The notes beneath the pieces were generated by a model. The model saw only the letters and a program-made list of their open reading frames with translations, ran no database searches and had not been told where the DNA came from. DNA of 64,000 nucleotides, from the NCBI RefSeq assembly GCF_017983445.1, contig NZ_JAGOBJ010000001.1, forward strand, positions 313,632 to 377,631, written 5' to 3'. The DNA comes from Halomonas sp. Lineage in GTDB: Bacteria; Pseudomonadota; Gammaproteobacteria; Pseudomonadales; Halomonadaceae. Position numbers and translations under genes: made by a program. Position 1 is the first letter of the stretch. Each line of letters begins with the position of its first letter. This document shows positions 9,088 through 18,211 of this stretch, piece after piece.

Positions 9088-10443
9088 TTAACCAAGTCGA
9101 AGTAATTTTATTAACCAGCGTCGGTAGGGGGGATGTAGAAAACGGCTTGTAGCACGCTTTGCCTGATAAAATACACTACGCAAATGGCTAAAACGATCAA
9201 ATCCGCTGCGCCCGTGATAAGCACCCATGCCGCTTTCGCCCACGCCCCCAAACGGTAAAGTGGGAACAGCGTGATGCAGCAGCGTTTCATTAAAGACCAA
9301 GGCGCCGGAGCGGGTGGTTTTTAGCAGCCGCGATTGTAGCGCTTTATCGTTAGTAAAGGCATAAAGAGCGAGAGCATACGGGCGCGCGTTAATAAAGGTA
9401 AGTGCCGCATCGATGCTTTTGACACTGATCACCGGCAGGCCGCGGCCAAAAATCTCCTCGCGCATGATGTGAAGATCCTGAGTTGGATCTATGACCAAGG
9501 CGGGTGCGTAGTTACCGTGATCAATGACGCGGCAGCCGTGGTCACGCGCTTCTGCCAACATTGCTTCAATGCGCTGCTGGTGTGCTTCATTAATGGACTG
9601 GGTTGCCTCAACGCCATCCGGACGCTGCTGCAAAATAGCGCGGTTTAGAGCACTAATCAGTGTCTCCAAATGACGACTTTCTACCAGCACATAGTCCGGC
9701 GCCAGACACGTTTGGCCACCGTTAAACGCTTTGCCGAAGATAATCGCCGCGGCGGCTTTATCCATATCGGCGTCACCTGCCACTAGCACAGGTGATTTGC
9801 CGCCCAGTTCTAAAGTGACCGGCGTAAGGTTTGCCGCCGCCGCGCAGGCTACCTTACGCCCCACGCTGGTCGAGCCGGTAAACACCAGGTGATCAAAGGG
9901 TAGCGTGCTGAATTCCTGCGCGACTAAGGCGTCTCCCTGGACAACCGAAAGCTCATCCTGGGTGAAATATTGGGCAACCAGGCGTGCCAGCAACGCGCTG
10001 GTGTGTGGAGATAGTTCACTTGGTTTCAGCATCACTGTATTGCCTGCTGCAAAGGCGTCAATGGCAGGCATCAATGCCAAGCTCCACGGGTAGTTCCATG
10101 GCGAAATAATGCCCACTATGCCTAGCGGCTGAGGTGATATGCGCGCTCGGGCGGGCAGCAAACGCCAAGGCATGCTGGTGCGCCACGGTCGCATCCAGTG
10201 CCACAGGTGGCGGCGCGTATAGCTAATCGCCTGTAACACGTTATTAATTTCTGCCAGACGAATTTCAATGGCACTGCGCTGACCGAAGTCCGCCTGAATG
10301 GCGCGAACAATGTCTTGCTGATGCCGCTTGGTCATTTGCGCTAAACGCGACAGGCGCTTGCGCCGCACACTTAACGTTGGAAAAGGCGTCTGATTAACAG
10401 CATGCCGTTGGGCGTTAAAAATGCCTGTTAAATTGTGCGTCAT
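9088..10443 (-). CDS. Coniferyl-aldehyde-type NAD(P)-dependent aldehyde dehydrogenase
   Basis: The 451-residue enzyme is a class-3-like aldehyde dehydrogenase of the CalB family, shorter than the roughly 490-residue betaine aldehyde type. Visible are the oxyanion asparagine in SPWNYPW (Asn117), GSTSVGR for cofactor binding, the general base Glu212 in LELGGKSPV and the nucleophile Cys246 in GGQTCLAPD. The C terminus is basic and hydrophobic (YRRWLIKLLRLG), as in membrane-associated fatty or coniferyl aldehyde dehydrogenases. GGGAGAGG precedes the ATG at 10443, and four 14-bp tandem repeats lie just upstream. The true substrate cannot be fixed from sequence. Confidence 0.9.
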   Translation of the reverse strand: MTHNLTGIFNAQRHAVNQTPFPTLSVRRKRLSRLAQMTKRHQQDIVRAIQADFGQRSAIEIRLAEINNVLQAISYTRRHLWHWMRPWRTSMPWRLLPARARISPQPLGIVGIISPWNYPWSLALMPAIDAFAAGNTVMLKPSELSPHTSALLARLVAQYFTQDELSVVQGDALVAQEFSTLPFDHLVFTGSTSVGRKVACAAAANLTPVTLELGGKSPVLVAGDADMDKAAAAIIFGKAFNGGQTCLAPDYVLVESRHLETLISALNRAILQQRPDGVEATQSINEAHQQRIEAMLAEARDHGCRVIDHGNYAPALVIDPTQDLHIMREEIFGRGLPVISVKSIDAALTFINARPYALALYAFTNDKALQSRLLKTTRSGALVFNETLLHHAVPTLPFGGVGESGMGAYHGRSGFDRFSHLRSVFYQAKRATSRFLHPPYRRWLIKLLRLG

Positions 10444-10453
10444 AGCCTCTCCC

Positions 10454-10509
10454 TTATTCGTACCTGGTTGTTCGTAACTGATTGTTCGTAAATAATTGTT
10501 CGTGCCTGA
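10454..10509. repeat. Four tandem 14-bp repeats upstream of the aldehyde dehydrogenase
   Basis: Four head-to-tail units begin at 10454, 10468, 10482 and 10496. They read TTATTCGTACCTGG, TTGTTCGTAACTGA, TTGTTCGTAAATAA and TTGTTCGTGCCTGA. The core TTCGTR is kept in all four. The array lies 11 to 66 bases upstream of the ATG at 10443, that is in the leader or promoter of the leftward gene. It could be an operator array or a slippage-derived tandem duplication. Confidence 0.85.
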
Positions 10510-10552
10510 AGGTCATGGGCGAAATAGCCGCTGCTGGTAAGCATCAGGTTAA

Positions 10553-10578
10553 CTGTATTAAGCATCTGTATTAAGCGT
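10553..10578. repeat. Two tandem 13-bp repeats
   Basis: CTGTATTAAGCAT (10553-10565) is directly followed by CTGTATTAAGCGT (10566-10578), twelve of thirteen bases identical. The pair lies in the intergenic region between the divergent aldehyde dehydrogenase and the acyltransferase-like gene at 10647. Confidence 0.8.
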
Positions 10579-10646
10579 AACGCGGGGTTGATGATAAAGT
10601 AACGCCAGACGACAAGAGGCGACCACCTCGCATTTCGGGAGATACC

Positions 10647-11792
10647 ATGCCTGCATGTCCGCTAAAGCTATCTAGTTTATCTGCCATGAGCGATATTAAG
10701 GCAAGCCAGTGGGACGCCTTGGCTGGCGATCAGCCATTTTTGCGCCATGCCTTTTTAAATGCGCTGGAGGTCAGCGGCTCGGTAAGCAGTGAGACAGGAT
10801 GGGAGCCATGTCATGCCTGCGTCTGGCAGGGCGACCAGCTGGTCGGCGCGCTGCCAATGTACCGTAAGCATCACTCGTACGGTGAATACGTATTTGATTG
10901 GGGATGGGCTGAGGCCTTGGAAAGGGCGGGCGGGGAGTACTACCCCAAGGTGCTTAGCGCCATTCCGTTTACCCCCGTTCCAGGCGTGCGCACATTGCTG
11001 GCCAAAACGCTCGACGCAGATGCGATTCGCGCGCTGCTGGCCTCCGCCTGGCAGTCGCTGTGTGCTCAACAGTCGCTCTCCAGCTGGCATTTACTGTTTG
11101 CCGATGAAAACGATGTGGCAGCCTGGCAGGCCCAGTTCCCCGAACTCATCGCTCGTGAAGGGGTACAGTTTCAGTGGCGTGACCCAGGTTTTGGCGACTT
11201 TGATGGCTTTTTGGCAAGTCTCACTTCCAAACGGCGCAAAATGATCAAGCGCGAACGACGGCTGGTCGCCGAACAGGGGCTCACGCTGGTTCGTCTGGAA
11301 GGCGAGGACCTTACGCCGGAGGCGATGACCCATTTCTATCGCTGCTATTCGATGACCTACCTTGAGCGTGGCCGCGCCCCCTATCTGAATAAGGCATTTT
11401 TTGAGCAGTTGCGCCAAACCATGCCTGAAGCACTCATGCTGGTACAGGCGCTTCTGGAGGGTCGGCCGGTCGCGTCGGCACTTTACTTTCGCAGCGAAAA
11501 AACGCTCTATGGCCGCTACTGGGGCAGCGAAGTGGTTGCCGACTGCCTGCATTTTGAAGCCTGTTACTACCAGGGCATTGAATACTGCTTACAGCAGGGA
11601 TTGACGCTTTTTGACCCCGGTACTCAAGGCGAGCATAAGTTGATACGCGGTTTTGCGCCCCAACGCATACGCTCGCTGCACTATTTGGCTCATCCTGGCC
11701 TCGCGGCCGGCGTTGCCCAGTTCTGTCAGGAGGAGGGGGCGCATATCAAGGCTTATCGGGAAGCGGCCTATCAAGCATTGCCATTCAAATGA
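10647..11792 (+). CDS. GNAT/FemAB-like protein (DUF482 family)
   Basis: This 381-residue protein matches the family annotated as peptidogalycan biosynthesis or GNAT-fold N-acetyltransferase (PF04339). Typical segments are ALPMYRKHHSYGEYVFDWGW, SKRRKMIKRER, RAPYLNKAFF and the C-terminal FDPGTQGEHKLIRGF. The fold is predicted to be two tandem GNAT-like domains as in FemX/FemA enzymes; the substrate is not established for the family. GGGAG lies six bases before the ATG at 10647. It is upstream of ftsB but separated by 111 bases, so a functional link is not shown. Confidence 0.88.
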   Translation: MPACPLKLSSLSAMSDIKASQWDALAGDQPFLRHAFLNALEVSGSVSSETGWEPCHACVWQGDQLVGALPMYRKHHSYGEYVFDWGWAEALERAGGEYYPKVLSAIPFTPVPGVRTLLAKTLDADAIRALLASAWQSLCAQQSLSSWHLLFADENDVAAWQAQFPELIAREGVQFQWRDPGFGDFDGFLASLTSKRRKMIKRERRLVAEQGLTLVRLEGEDLTPEAMTHFYRCYSMTYLERGRAPYLNKAFFEQLRQTMPEALMLVQALLEGRPVASALYFRSEKTLYGRYWGSEVVADCLHFEACYYQGIEYCLQQGLTLFDPGTQGEHKLIRGFAPQRIRSLHYLAHPGLAAGVAQFCQEEGAHIKAYREAAYQALPFK

Positions 11793-11903
11793 TGTGTGGC
11801 TCGCTGATGGTTCTGCATAATGGCATAATGCGCGCCGTTGCCGTGGATGGTTGTACTCCCTTTAACCCTTATATTATTTAGCCTTTATGTCAGGAGATCG
11901 GTG

Positions 11904-12257
11904 ATGCACAAATGGCTGGTGGTTGCGCTGCTTGCCGTGCTGGGATTGCTCCAATATACGCTGTGGTTGGGCAATGGTGGCTTACGTGATCTGCAAGTAG
12001 TGGAACAACGCGTTGCGGTGCAAGAGGCCGATAACCTGCCCATGCGTGAACGTAACGCCCGTCTGGCAGCCGAGGTCACCGATCTTAAAAACGGCTTGGA
12101 CGCTATTGAAGAGCGTGCCCGAAGCGATATGGGCATGGTACGTAGCGATGAGCAATTTTTCTGGGTACCCGGTGTGGCGATCGCGACCGAGCTGCTGGGC
12201 ATTAACGCAGGCTTGGTAACCCAGCCTCGGCTGAACCGTGAGCCGTCTGCACAGTGA
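11904..12257 (+). CDS. ftsB: Cell division protein FtsB
   Basis: FtsB is a bitopic divisome protein that forms the FtsQLB complex controlling septal peptidoglycan synthesis. The 117-residue product has a short cytoplasmic end, one transmembrane helix (about 4-20), then a periplasmic coiled coil (about 28-70, rich in E, R, L) and the family tail GMVRSDEQFFWVP. The start at 11904 follows AGGAGATCGGTG and matches family N termini; an earlier in-frame ATG at 11838 lacks a site. It precedes ispD, the same order as in many gammaproteobacteria. Confidence 0.94.
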   Translation: MHKWLVVALLAVLGLLQYTLWLGNGGLRDLQVVEQRVAVQEADNLPMRERNARLAAEVTDLKNGLDAIEERARSDMGMVRSDEQFFWVPGVAIATELLGINAGLVTQPRLNREPSAQ

Positions 12258-12306
12258 ATGCATTTGCGATGAGTAAGCACGCAATGAGTCAGCTCGGAGA
12301 GTGGCG

Positions 12307-13005
12307 GTGAGCAGGGCGTTGTGGCTAGTGGTGCCCGCTGCGGGCCAAGGGCGACGTATGGGCGCCGATAAACCCAAACAGTATTTGACGCTGAATGAGC
12401 GCCCCATCCTGGCGCACACACTGGCGCGGCTTTATCAGGCGTTTCCTGACGCCACGCTGGTGCTGTGTCTGGATACAGACGACCGCTGGTTTCAGCCTGA
12501 CTGGGTGCCCTTTGCCCACTGGCAGCGCGTGCCTGGCGGAACGGAGCGTATGGACAGCGTATTGAATGCGCTGCATGCCATGCCAGCGCACGACAATGAC
12601 ATTGTGATGGTGCACGATGTGGCGCGCCCGTGTATTACCCCTGGGGATCTGCGGGCGCTTTATCAGGCTGCGGCCGCTCACGCAGGCGGTGCGCTATTGG
12701 CGATGCCTGTAGCCGATACCATGAAGCGGGCCAATGCCGAGCAGCTGAGCACCCATACCGAACCCCGCGATGGGCTTTGGCATGCTCTGACCCCTCAGGG
12801 GTTTTCCTATGCGCTCTTGCGTCAGGCGCTCGAGAGTGCCCGTCACCAGAAGCGCGTGGTAACCGATGAAGCCTCGGCGGTCGAAGCGCTGGGCCATCAG
12901 CCGCGGTTGGTGAGCGGACGGCGGGACAATTTAAAAGTCACTCATCCCGATGATCTCGCCCTTGCCGCCGCTATTTTAGCAGCACAAACAGACCCGCATA
13001 TTTAG
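12307..13005 (+). CDS. ispD: 2-C-methyl-D-erythritol 4-phosphate cytidylyltransferase
   Basis: IspD couples MEP to CTP in the non-mevalonate isoprenoid pathway. The 232-residue protein has the nucleotidyltransferase loop PAAGQGRRMGADKPKQY, the motif VHDVARPC and the C-terminal VTHPDDLALA. GTG at 12307 is preferred because GGAGA at 12296-12300 sits six bases upstream; a GTG at 12301 would have no spacing. It is nine bases from ispF, the next but one enzyme of the pathway, in a clear operon. Confidence 0.96.
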   Translation: MSRALWLVVPAAGQGRRMGADKPKQYLTLNERPILAHTLARLYQAFPDATLVLCLDTDDRWFQPDWVPFAHWQRVPGGTERMDSVLNALHAMPAHDNDIVMVHDVARPCITPGDLRALYQAAAAHAGGALLAMPVADTMKRANAEQLSTHTEPRDGLWHALTPQGFSYALLRQALESARHQKRVVTDEASAVEALGHQPRLVSGRRDNLKVTHPDDLALAAAILAAQTDPHI

Positions 13006-13014
13006 GAGCGCCTA

Positions 13015-13503
13015 ATGCGAATTGGCCATGGATTTGACGTTCACCGCTTCGGCCCCGGCGACCATTTAATGATCGGTGGCGTTAAACTGCCGTTTTCGCA
13101 GGGATTTGTAGCCCATTCCGACGGTGATGTGTTGCTGCATGCGATTAGCGACGCGCTTCTAGGCGCCTGCGCGCTAGGCGATATCGGCCACCACTTCCCA
13201 GATACGGACGCCGAGTGGGAGGGCGCGGATAGCCGAGCGCTACTGCGCCATGTGATGGATCTGGTTCACGCAGAAGGTTTTGGCATCATCAATCTGGACG
13301 CCACGCTAATGGCCCAGGCGCCTAAAATGGCGCCGCATATTGGGTCGATGCGCCAAACCATTGCCGATACGCTGGGCGTATCGCTTGGTCAGGTGAACGT
13401 TAAAGCGACCACGACCGAGCGTTTAGGATTTACCGGGCGCGGGGAGGGGATTGCAGCTGAAGCCGTGGTATTGCTTGGTCAGCTTGAGGGGTCCAATGAG
13501 TAA
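13015..13503 (+). CDS. ispF: 2-C-methyl-D-erythritol 2,4-cyclodiphosphate synthase
   Basis: IspF cyclises CDP-ME 2-phosphate to MEcPP with release of CMP. The 162-residue protein carries the zinc ligands in GHGFDVHRF and [17 protein letters not shown], the [10 protein letters not shown] loop and the C-terminal [21 protein letters not shown] spread over residues about 132-152. Length is standard for the trimeric enzyme. TAGGAG precedes the ATG. The stop overlaps the start of truD by eight bases, as in E. coli and many relatives. Confidence 0.97.
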   Translation: MRIGHGFDVHRFGPGDHLMIGGVKLPFSQGFVAHSDGDVLLHAISDALLGACALGDIGHHFPDTDAEWEGADSRALLRHVMDLVHAEGFGIINLDATLMAQAPKMAPHIGSMRQTIADTLGVSLGQVNVKATTTERLGFTGRGEGIAAEAVVLLGQLEGSNE

Positions 13504-14536
13504 GCTCCCTGGCTGGCAGCGCCGTCTGGATGCCGGGTTTGGGCCCCCCAAGCCCGGCCAGTATCGTGCTCAGCCTGAGGATTTTTTGGTTGATGAATAC
13601 CTGGATTTCACACCGGAAGCCCACGGCGAGCACCTTTGGCTGCGGCTCGAGAAGCGCAACCAAACCACGCTGGATGTGGTAAAAAGCTTGAGCCGACTGT
13701 GTGGCGTTACTGCGCGGGATATCGGCTATTCAGGCATGAAGGATCGAATTGCCGTGACGCGTCAGTGGCTAAGCGTACATCTGCCAGGGCGCGAAGCGCC
13801 TGACGATCTGGCCGCCTCGCTTGCGGCGCTAGGTATTAAAGTGCTGGAGCAGGCCCGTCACCCGCGCAAGTTAAAGCGCGGCGTTCACCGAACGAATGGC
13901 TTTACGCTGCGTTTGACGGGCGAGGCCATTCAAGCTGACGATTTTGAAAGCCGTTGGCAGGCGCTATGCGAGCAGGGAGTACCCAACTACTTTGGCCCCC
14001 AGCGCTTTGGCCCTGAGGGGCGCAATTTACATCGCGCCGAGGCACTGCTGGCGCGCGGTTGGCGCAAGCGTGACGATCGCCAGGGGATGCTGCTTTCCAC
14101 CGCCCGCAGCTTTCTGTTTAACGAGCTTTTAAGCACTCGTCTGACAGATGGTACCTGGAATCAGCCCATTGCGGGCGATACGTTGATGTTAGACGGCACG
14201 CAAAGCGTGTTTAACATCGACTCAGTGGATGACAGCCTGATATCCCGTGCCGCTGAGTTGGACGTGCATCCAACCGGCGTGCTGTGGGGCGTGAGTGAAA
14301 AGGCATCTTCAGATGCGGCGGGTTATGAAGCGCAGCTATCCCAGCAGCATCCTGCACTGTGTGCCGGTTTGGAACAAAGCGGTGTGAAACGAGCGCGCAG
14401 AGCATTGCGAATGCGATTAACCACGCCCCAGCTCACCTGGGAATCCGATGCCGTGCTACTCTCGTTTGCGCTACCGCGAGGCAGCTTTGCTACTGCCGTC
14501 ATCGGTGAGTTGATTCACCACCCCGATATGGTGTGA
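13496..14536 (+). CDS. truD: tRNA pseudouridine(13) synthase
   Basis: TruD converts U13 of tRNA-Glu to pseudouridine. The 346-residue product shows the catalytic motif [14 protein letters not shown] with the TruD aspartate, the [11 protein letters not shown] motif and the insertion domain between them. The ATG at 13496 lies inside the last codons of ispF (overlap ATGAGTAA), giving the family N terminus; the longer frame upstream is in ispF sequence. It is followed by surE after 36 bases. Confidence 0.95.
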   Translation: MSKLPGWQRRLDAGFGPPKPGQYRAQPEDFLVDEYLDFTPEAHGEHLWLRLEKRNQTTLDVVKSLSRLCGVTARDIGYSGMKDRIAVTRQWLSVHLPGREAPDDLAASLAALGIKVLEQARHPRKLKRGVHRTNGFTLRLTGEAIQADDFESRWQALCEQGVPNYFGPQRFGPEGRNLHRAEALLARGWRKRDDRQGMLLSTARSFLFNELLSTRLTDGTWNQPIAGDTLMLDGTQSVFNIDSVDDSLISRAAELDVHPTGVLWGVSEKASSDAAGYEAQLSQQHPALCAGLEQSGVKRARRALRMRLTTPQLTWESDAVLLSFALPRGSFATAVIGELIHHPDMV

Positions 14537-14572
14537 TAGACACGGCTATGCTTGATTAAGAAGGAGGCTTCT

Positions 14573-15319
14573 ATGCGGCGACTGCTGCTTTCCAATGACG
14601 ACGGCGTCCATGCCCCTGGGCTTAAAGCGCTGCACGACGCGCTGCAGGCGCATGCCAATCTGCGTGTTGTGGCGCCGGATCGCGATCGTAGCGGGGCCAG
14701 TAACTCCTTGACGTTATCGCGGCCGCTCTCGTTGGCGGCGCTGGATAATGGTTTTTATAGCGTTGACGGTACGCCCGCAGACTGCGTTTATCTAGGCGTT
14801 AACGGCGTTTGGGATGAGCATCCCGATCTGGTGATATCCGGTATTAATCATGGCAGTAATCTAGGTGATGATGTGCTTTACTCTGGCACCGTCGCCGCCG
14901 CCATGGAAGGGCGTAATCTGGGCATGACAGCGATTGCCATGTCGCTATGCGGTAAGCGCCATTTCGATACTGCCGGTAAAGTAGCTGCCAGCTTGATCGG
15001 CGCGGCCGACAGGCTCTCCTTGCCCCCCAGAACGCTGTTGAACGTTAACGTACCGGATGTGCCATGGTCTTCCATCAAGGGCGTCAAGGTGACACGCCTG
15101 GGGTATAGGGGGCCTGCTGAAAAGCCACTGCCCGTTGAAGACCCACGCGGACGTACGCGCTACTGGATTGCGTCGGTGGCTGCTAATGCTGACGATGGTG
15201 AAGATACCGACTTTGCCGCTATTGAAGCTGGTTACGTGTCGATTACCCCGCTGCAAACCGATTTAACGCGCCATCCAGCGCGCCGTGATGTACAGGATTG
15301 GTTGGATGCCTTTGCCTGA
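14573..15319 (+). CDS. surE: 5'/3'-nucleotidase SurE
   Basis: SurE is a metal-dependent nucleotidase and exopolyphosphatase linked to stationary-phase survival. The 248-residue protein has the metal site [12 protein letters not shown], the SGASNSLT serine-asparagine site and [20 protein letters not shown]. Start at 14573 is set by AAGGAGG; an in-frame ATG seven codons earlier covers this site. Its end overlaps pcm by 14 bases, as in the conserved surE-pcm-nlpD-rpoS cluster. Confidence 0.97.
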   Translation: MRRLLLSNDDGVHAPGLKALHDALQAHANLRVVAPDRDRSGASNSLTLSRPLSLAALDNGFYSVDGTPADCVYLGVNGVWDEHPDLVISGINHGSNLGDDVLYSGTVAAAMEGRNLGMTAIAMSLCGKRHFDTAGKVAASLIGAADRLSLPPRTLLNVNVPDVPWSSIKGVKVTRLGYRGPAEKPLPVEDPRGRTRYWIASVAANADDGEDTDFAAIEAGYVSITPLQTDLTRHPARRDVQDWLDAFA

Positions 15320-15983
15320 ACTTTCACGCACTGAGCGCCTTGGGCGGGGAATGACCTCCCAGCGCACACGAGACCGAATGGTTGATCGTCTGATTGAACA
15401 GGGGATTCGCCACCCAAGGGTGTTGGACGTGATGGCCAGCGAGCCTCGCCATCTGTTTGTCGATGAAGCCCTGGCGCATCGAGCCTATGAGGACACCGCG
15501 CTACCTATCGGGTTTGGGCAGACGCTATCCCAGCCGCTTACGGTGGCCCGTATGACCGAACTGGTAGTGAAAGCTGAGCCACGTCGGGTGCTGGAAGTCG
15601 GCACGGGCTCTGGCTATCAAACGTTGATTTTATCGCGCCTGGTGAAGGAGCTTTACTCCATTGAGCGTATTTATGTCCTGCATGAGCGGGCAAGCGAGCG
15701 TTTGTGGCGGCTAGGGGCCGAGGCCAGGTTGACCGTAGCTGACGGCGGTGAAGGGTGGTCAGCGGCGGCACCCTTTGATGTTATTTTGTTGACCGCCTGT
15801 GCTCAAACACTACCAGAATTGCTGCTTGAGCAGCTCAGCCGTGATGGGGTATTAATTGCCCCACTTGAGGAACCTGACGGCAGCCAGTGGCTTACCCAAA
15901 TAAAGCGCATTGGCGGTGCCTTTGAAAAGCGGCGGCTTGAGCCCGTTCGCTTTGTACCCCTATTACAAGGAGTGGTTGATTGA
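15306..15983 (+). CDS. pcm: Protein-L-isoaspartate O-methyltransferase
   Basis: Pcm methylates isoaspartyl residues using S-adenosylmethionine, starting repair of aged proteins. The 225-residue product contains the substrate segment [16 protein letters not shown] and the SAM motif [12 protein letters not shown], followed by [10 protein letters not shown]. The start at 15306 (inside the surE tail) gives the usual family length; two in-frame ATGs just upstream would also be possible. Its TGA overlaps the TTG start of the next gene. Confidence 0.95.
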   Translation: MPLPELSRTERLGRGMTSQRTRDRMVDRLIEQGIRHPRVLDVMASEPRHLFVDEALAHRAYEDTALPIGFGQTLSQPLTVARMTELVVKAEPRRVLEVGTGSGYQTLILSRLVKELYSIERIYVLHERASERLWRLGAEARLTVADGGEGWSAAAPFDVILLTACAQTLPELLLEQLSRDGVLIAPLEEPDGSQWLTQIKRIGGAFEKRRLEPVRFVPLLQGVVD

Positions 15984-16948
15984 AGCGTAAAGCCTTGGGA
16001 ATCTTTTTAAAAGGCGCCGGGATGGGCGCCGCTGATGCCGTACCCGGGGTATCTGGTGGCACGATTGCCTTTGTAACCGGTATTTATGAAGAACTGCTCG
16101 ATACCATTAAGCAGTTTAGCCCCCGTGCGCTGGTGGTGTGGCATCGCAATGGCTGGCGCGCCTTATTCCAGCATTTGAACCTGGCTTTCTTGATCCCTCT
16201 GCTTATGGGTGTCGGGATCAGCCTGGTAAGCGTGGCGCACCTGGCGTTATGGCTGATGGAAGAGCACCCGTTACTGCTCGACGGATTTTTCTTTGGTCTG
16301 GTCGCCGCTTCAGCGCTTGTAGTGGGGCAGGCCGGGAAGCGCTGGCGGTTCTGGTTTGTGGTTCCATTGTTAGTTGGCCTGGTACTGGCCAGCATGTTGC
16401 CGAACCTGATGCCGCTGGTACTATTGATCGGCAATGAGGCGCTCGTTGTCATGGTGGCTGGCTGTATTGCGATTAGCGCTATGCTGTTGCCCGGTGTGTC
16501 AGGCAGCTTTTTGTTGCTCACGATGGGACTCTACGGCACGATTATGGGGGCTATCCGCAGCTTCGATATCACGATCATTATGCTGTTTGGTATGGGGTGT
16601 GTGGTTGGCTTGGCATCGTTTTCACGTCTGTTATCCTGGTTGTTAAAACGTCATCACGACTTTACCATGCAGCTGCTTTTAGGGTTTATTATCGGCTCAT
16701 TGCCGGTTCTCTGGCCATGGCGTGAGCTGTTACGCTATCAAATAGGCCCTAGCGGGCAAATGATTCCATTGGATTATCGTTATTTGCTGCCGAATGATTA
16801 TGCGATGTTGACCGGCACTTCAGCGCAGGCCATTGGTGTGGTAGGGCTAATGGCTATTGGCGCACTGCTGGTCGTATTGTTAAATCGCCAGGCGGGACAG
16901 GCGACCACGTCTGATTCAAAAATACCGCGCAACGCTGAAAAGGAGTAG
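15980..16948 (+). CDS. DUF368 membrane protein, PopT-type polyprenyl-phosphate transporter
   Basis: The 322-residue polytopic membrane protein (about 8-9 helices) belongs to DUF368, recognised from GAGMGAADAVPGVSGGTIAF near the N terminus and the internal echo LLPGVSGSFLLL. DUF368 proteins (PopT) have been reported as undecaprenyl-phosphate translocases that return the lipid carrier to the cytoplasmic face, in parallel with DedA/UptA proteins. The TTG start overlaps the pcm stop, and the stop lies seven bases before nlpD. Its insertion in the pcm-nlpD interval ties it by transcription to an activator of cell-wall hydrolases. Confidence 0.88.
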   Translation: MKRKALGIFLKGAGMGAADAVPGVSGGTIAFVTGIYEELLDTIKQFSPRALVVWHRNGWRALFQHLNLAFLIPLLMGVGISLVSVAHLALWLMEEHPLLLDGFFFGLVAASALVVGQAGKRWRFWFVVPLLVGLVLASMLPNLMPLVLLIGNEALVVMVAGCIAISAMLLPGVSGSFLLLTMGLYGTIMGAIRSFDITIIMLFGMGCVVGLASFSRLLSWLLKRHHDFTMQLLLGFIIGSLPVLWPWRELLRYQIGPSGQMIPLDYRYLLPNDYAMLTGTSAQAIGVVGLMAIGALLVVLLNRQAGQATTSDSKIPRNAEKE

Positions 16949-16955
16949 GGTTTGC

Positions 16956-18050
16956 ATGCGTAAAATCTTCATGATGTCAGCGTTAGTATTGGCGATTAGC
17001 GGGTGCGCCAATCAGCATCAGGGCGCCCCGCAGATACGTGATTTAAGCGAAGCGCGCAGTGCCGTGGAAAACTCGCCTCAATATACTGTCAAGCCCGGCG
17101 ATACCTTGTATGGCATCGCCTGGCAGCATAATCTGGATTATCGGCAGTTGGCCGCGATGAACAATATCGAGGCACCCTATCAGATTCGTCCTGGCCAAAT
17201 GATTGCCTTGCGTGATGGGGGCTCAAGCTCTAATAATTCACAGCCCAATAATGCTCAGCCTAATAATCAGCCACAAAACGCACGGAGTGAATCGCGTGGC
17301 GTAGTGGCGACGGGGTTAAATCCCCCGACGACGGCGGTAGCGAGTAACGACCAGGAACTCGATTGGCTGTTGCCTGACGAGTCGGCGATTGAGCGCAATC
17401 AGCGCTTAAACGCTGAAGGTCAGGCGCAAGAGCGTGCTGATCGCCAGGCCGTTGAAAGCGCTGAGCAGGTAGCGGCCAATCGCGAGGTGCCGCGTGAAGA
17501 GCCAGCCCAACCAGAGGTAGTCGCGGCAGCGGAAGTAGAAAAGCCGAAACCTGAGCCAGAGCCTGAAGCAGCTCCTGCCCGCGAACCGGCGGAACAGTCC
17601 GTTGCACAATCCGCGACGCCTGCTGCCACGCCTCCGGCACGCACAGATCGCTCATCACGTACTTTTACGCCCGCAGAGACGATAAACTGGCAGTGGCCGA
17701 CCGATGGGCAGGTTACCGGTAAGTTTGGTGAAGGGGACTCGATTACCGCCGGGATTGATATCGCTGGACAAAAGGGGCAACCTGTTAAAGCAGCGGGTCC
17801 GGGAATTGTCGTTTATGCAGGCAGCGGTGTACGTGGATACGGCAACCTCATCCTTCTTAAACACAACGACCAGTTCTTGAGTGCCTACGCGCATAACGAC
17901 AGTTTAAGTGTAAAAGAGAATGATGTAGTGGAAGCGGGCGAGGTAATTGCCACCATGGGTAATAGCGATGCAGGAAGTGTCAGACTGCATTTTGAGGTGC
18001 GTCGCGATGGACAGCCTCAGGATCCAATGAACTTTCTCCCCTCACGTTAA
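16956..18050 (+). CDS. nlpD: Lipoprotein NlpD (LysM and degenerate LytM/M23)
   Basis: NlpD is an outer-membrane lipoprotein that activates the amidase AmiC during cell separation. The 364-residue product has a lipobox ending in Cys17 (LAISGC), a LysM domain (about 42-86), a long low-complexity linker rich in N, Q, E and P (about 90-235) and a C-terminal LytM domain (about 245-360). Only part of the zinc site is present: YAHND and LHFEVR are kept, but the first ligand histidine is replaced (TAGIDIAG), so it is likely non-catalytic. The rpoS promoter is commonly inside this gene in relatives. Confidence 0.95.
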   Translation: MRKIFMMSALVLAISGCANQHQGAPQIRDLSEARSAVENSPQYTVKPGDTLYGIAWQHNLDYRQLAAMNNIEAPYQIRPGQMIALRDGGSSSNNSQPNNAQPNNQPQNARSESRGVVATGLNPPTTAVASNDQELDWLLPDESAIERNQRLNAEGQAQERADRQAVESAEQVAANREVPREEPAQPEVVAAAEVEKPKPEPEPEAAPAREPAEQSVAQSATPAATPPARTDRSSRTFTPAETINWQWPTDGQVTGKFGEGDSITAGIDIAGQKGQPVKAAGPGIVVYAGSGVRGYGNLILLKHNDQFLSAYAHNDSLSVKENDVVEAGEVIATMGNSDAGSVRLHFEVRRDGQPQDPMNFLPSR

Positions 18051-18211
18051 TCACGGCCTGTAGCTAGGAAGGTGGATCACGGCAAGCTCTTTGAATCAGC
18101 GCTAAGTCGCTGATTCATCATAATAACAATAACGGTATTGCGCACCGACCGTGCGACTACCCTTTAATTTTTTTGAAAAAGGCGGGCAGGCGATACTACG
18201 GGGGTAAGACC

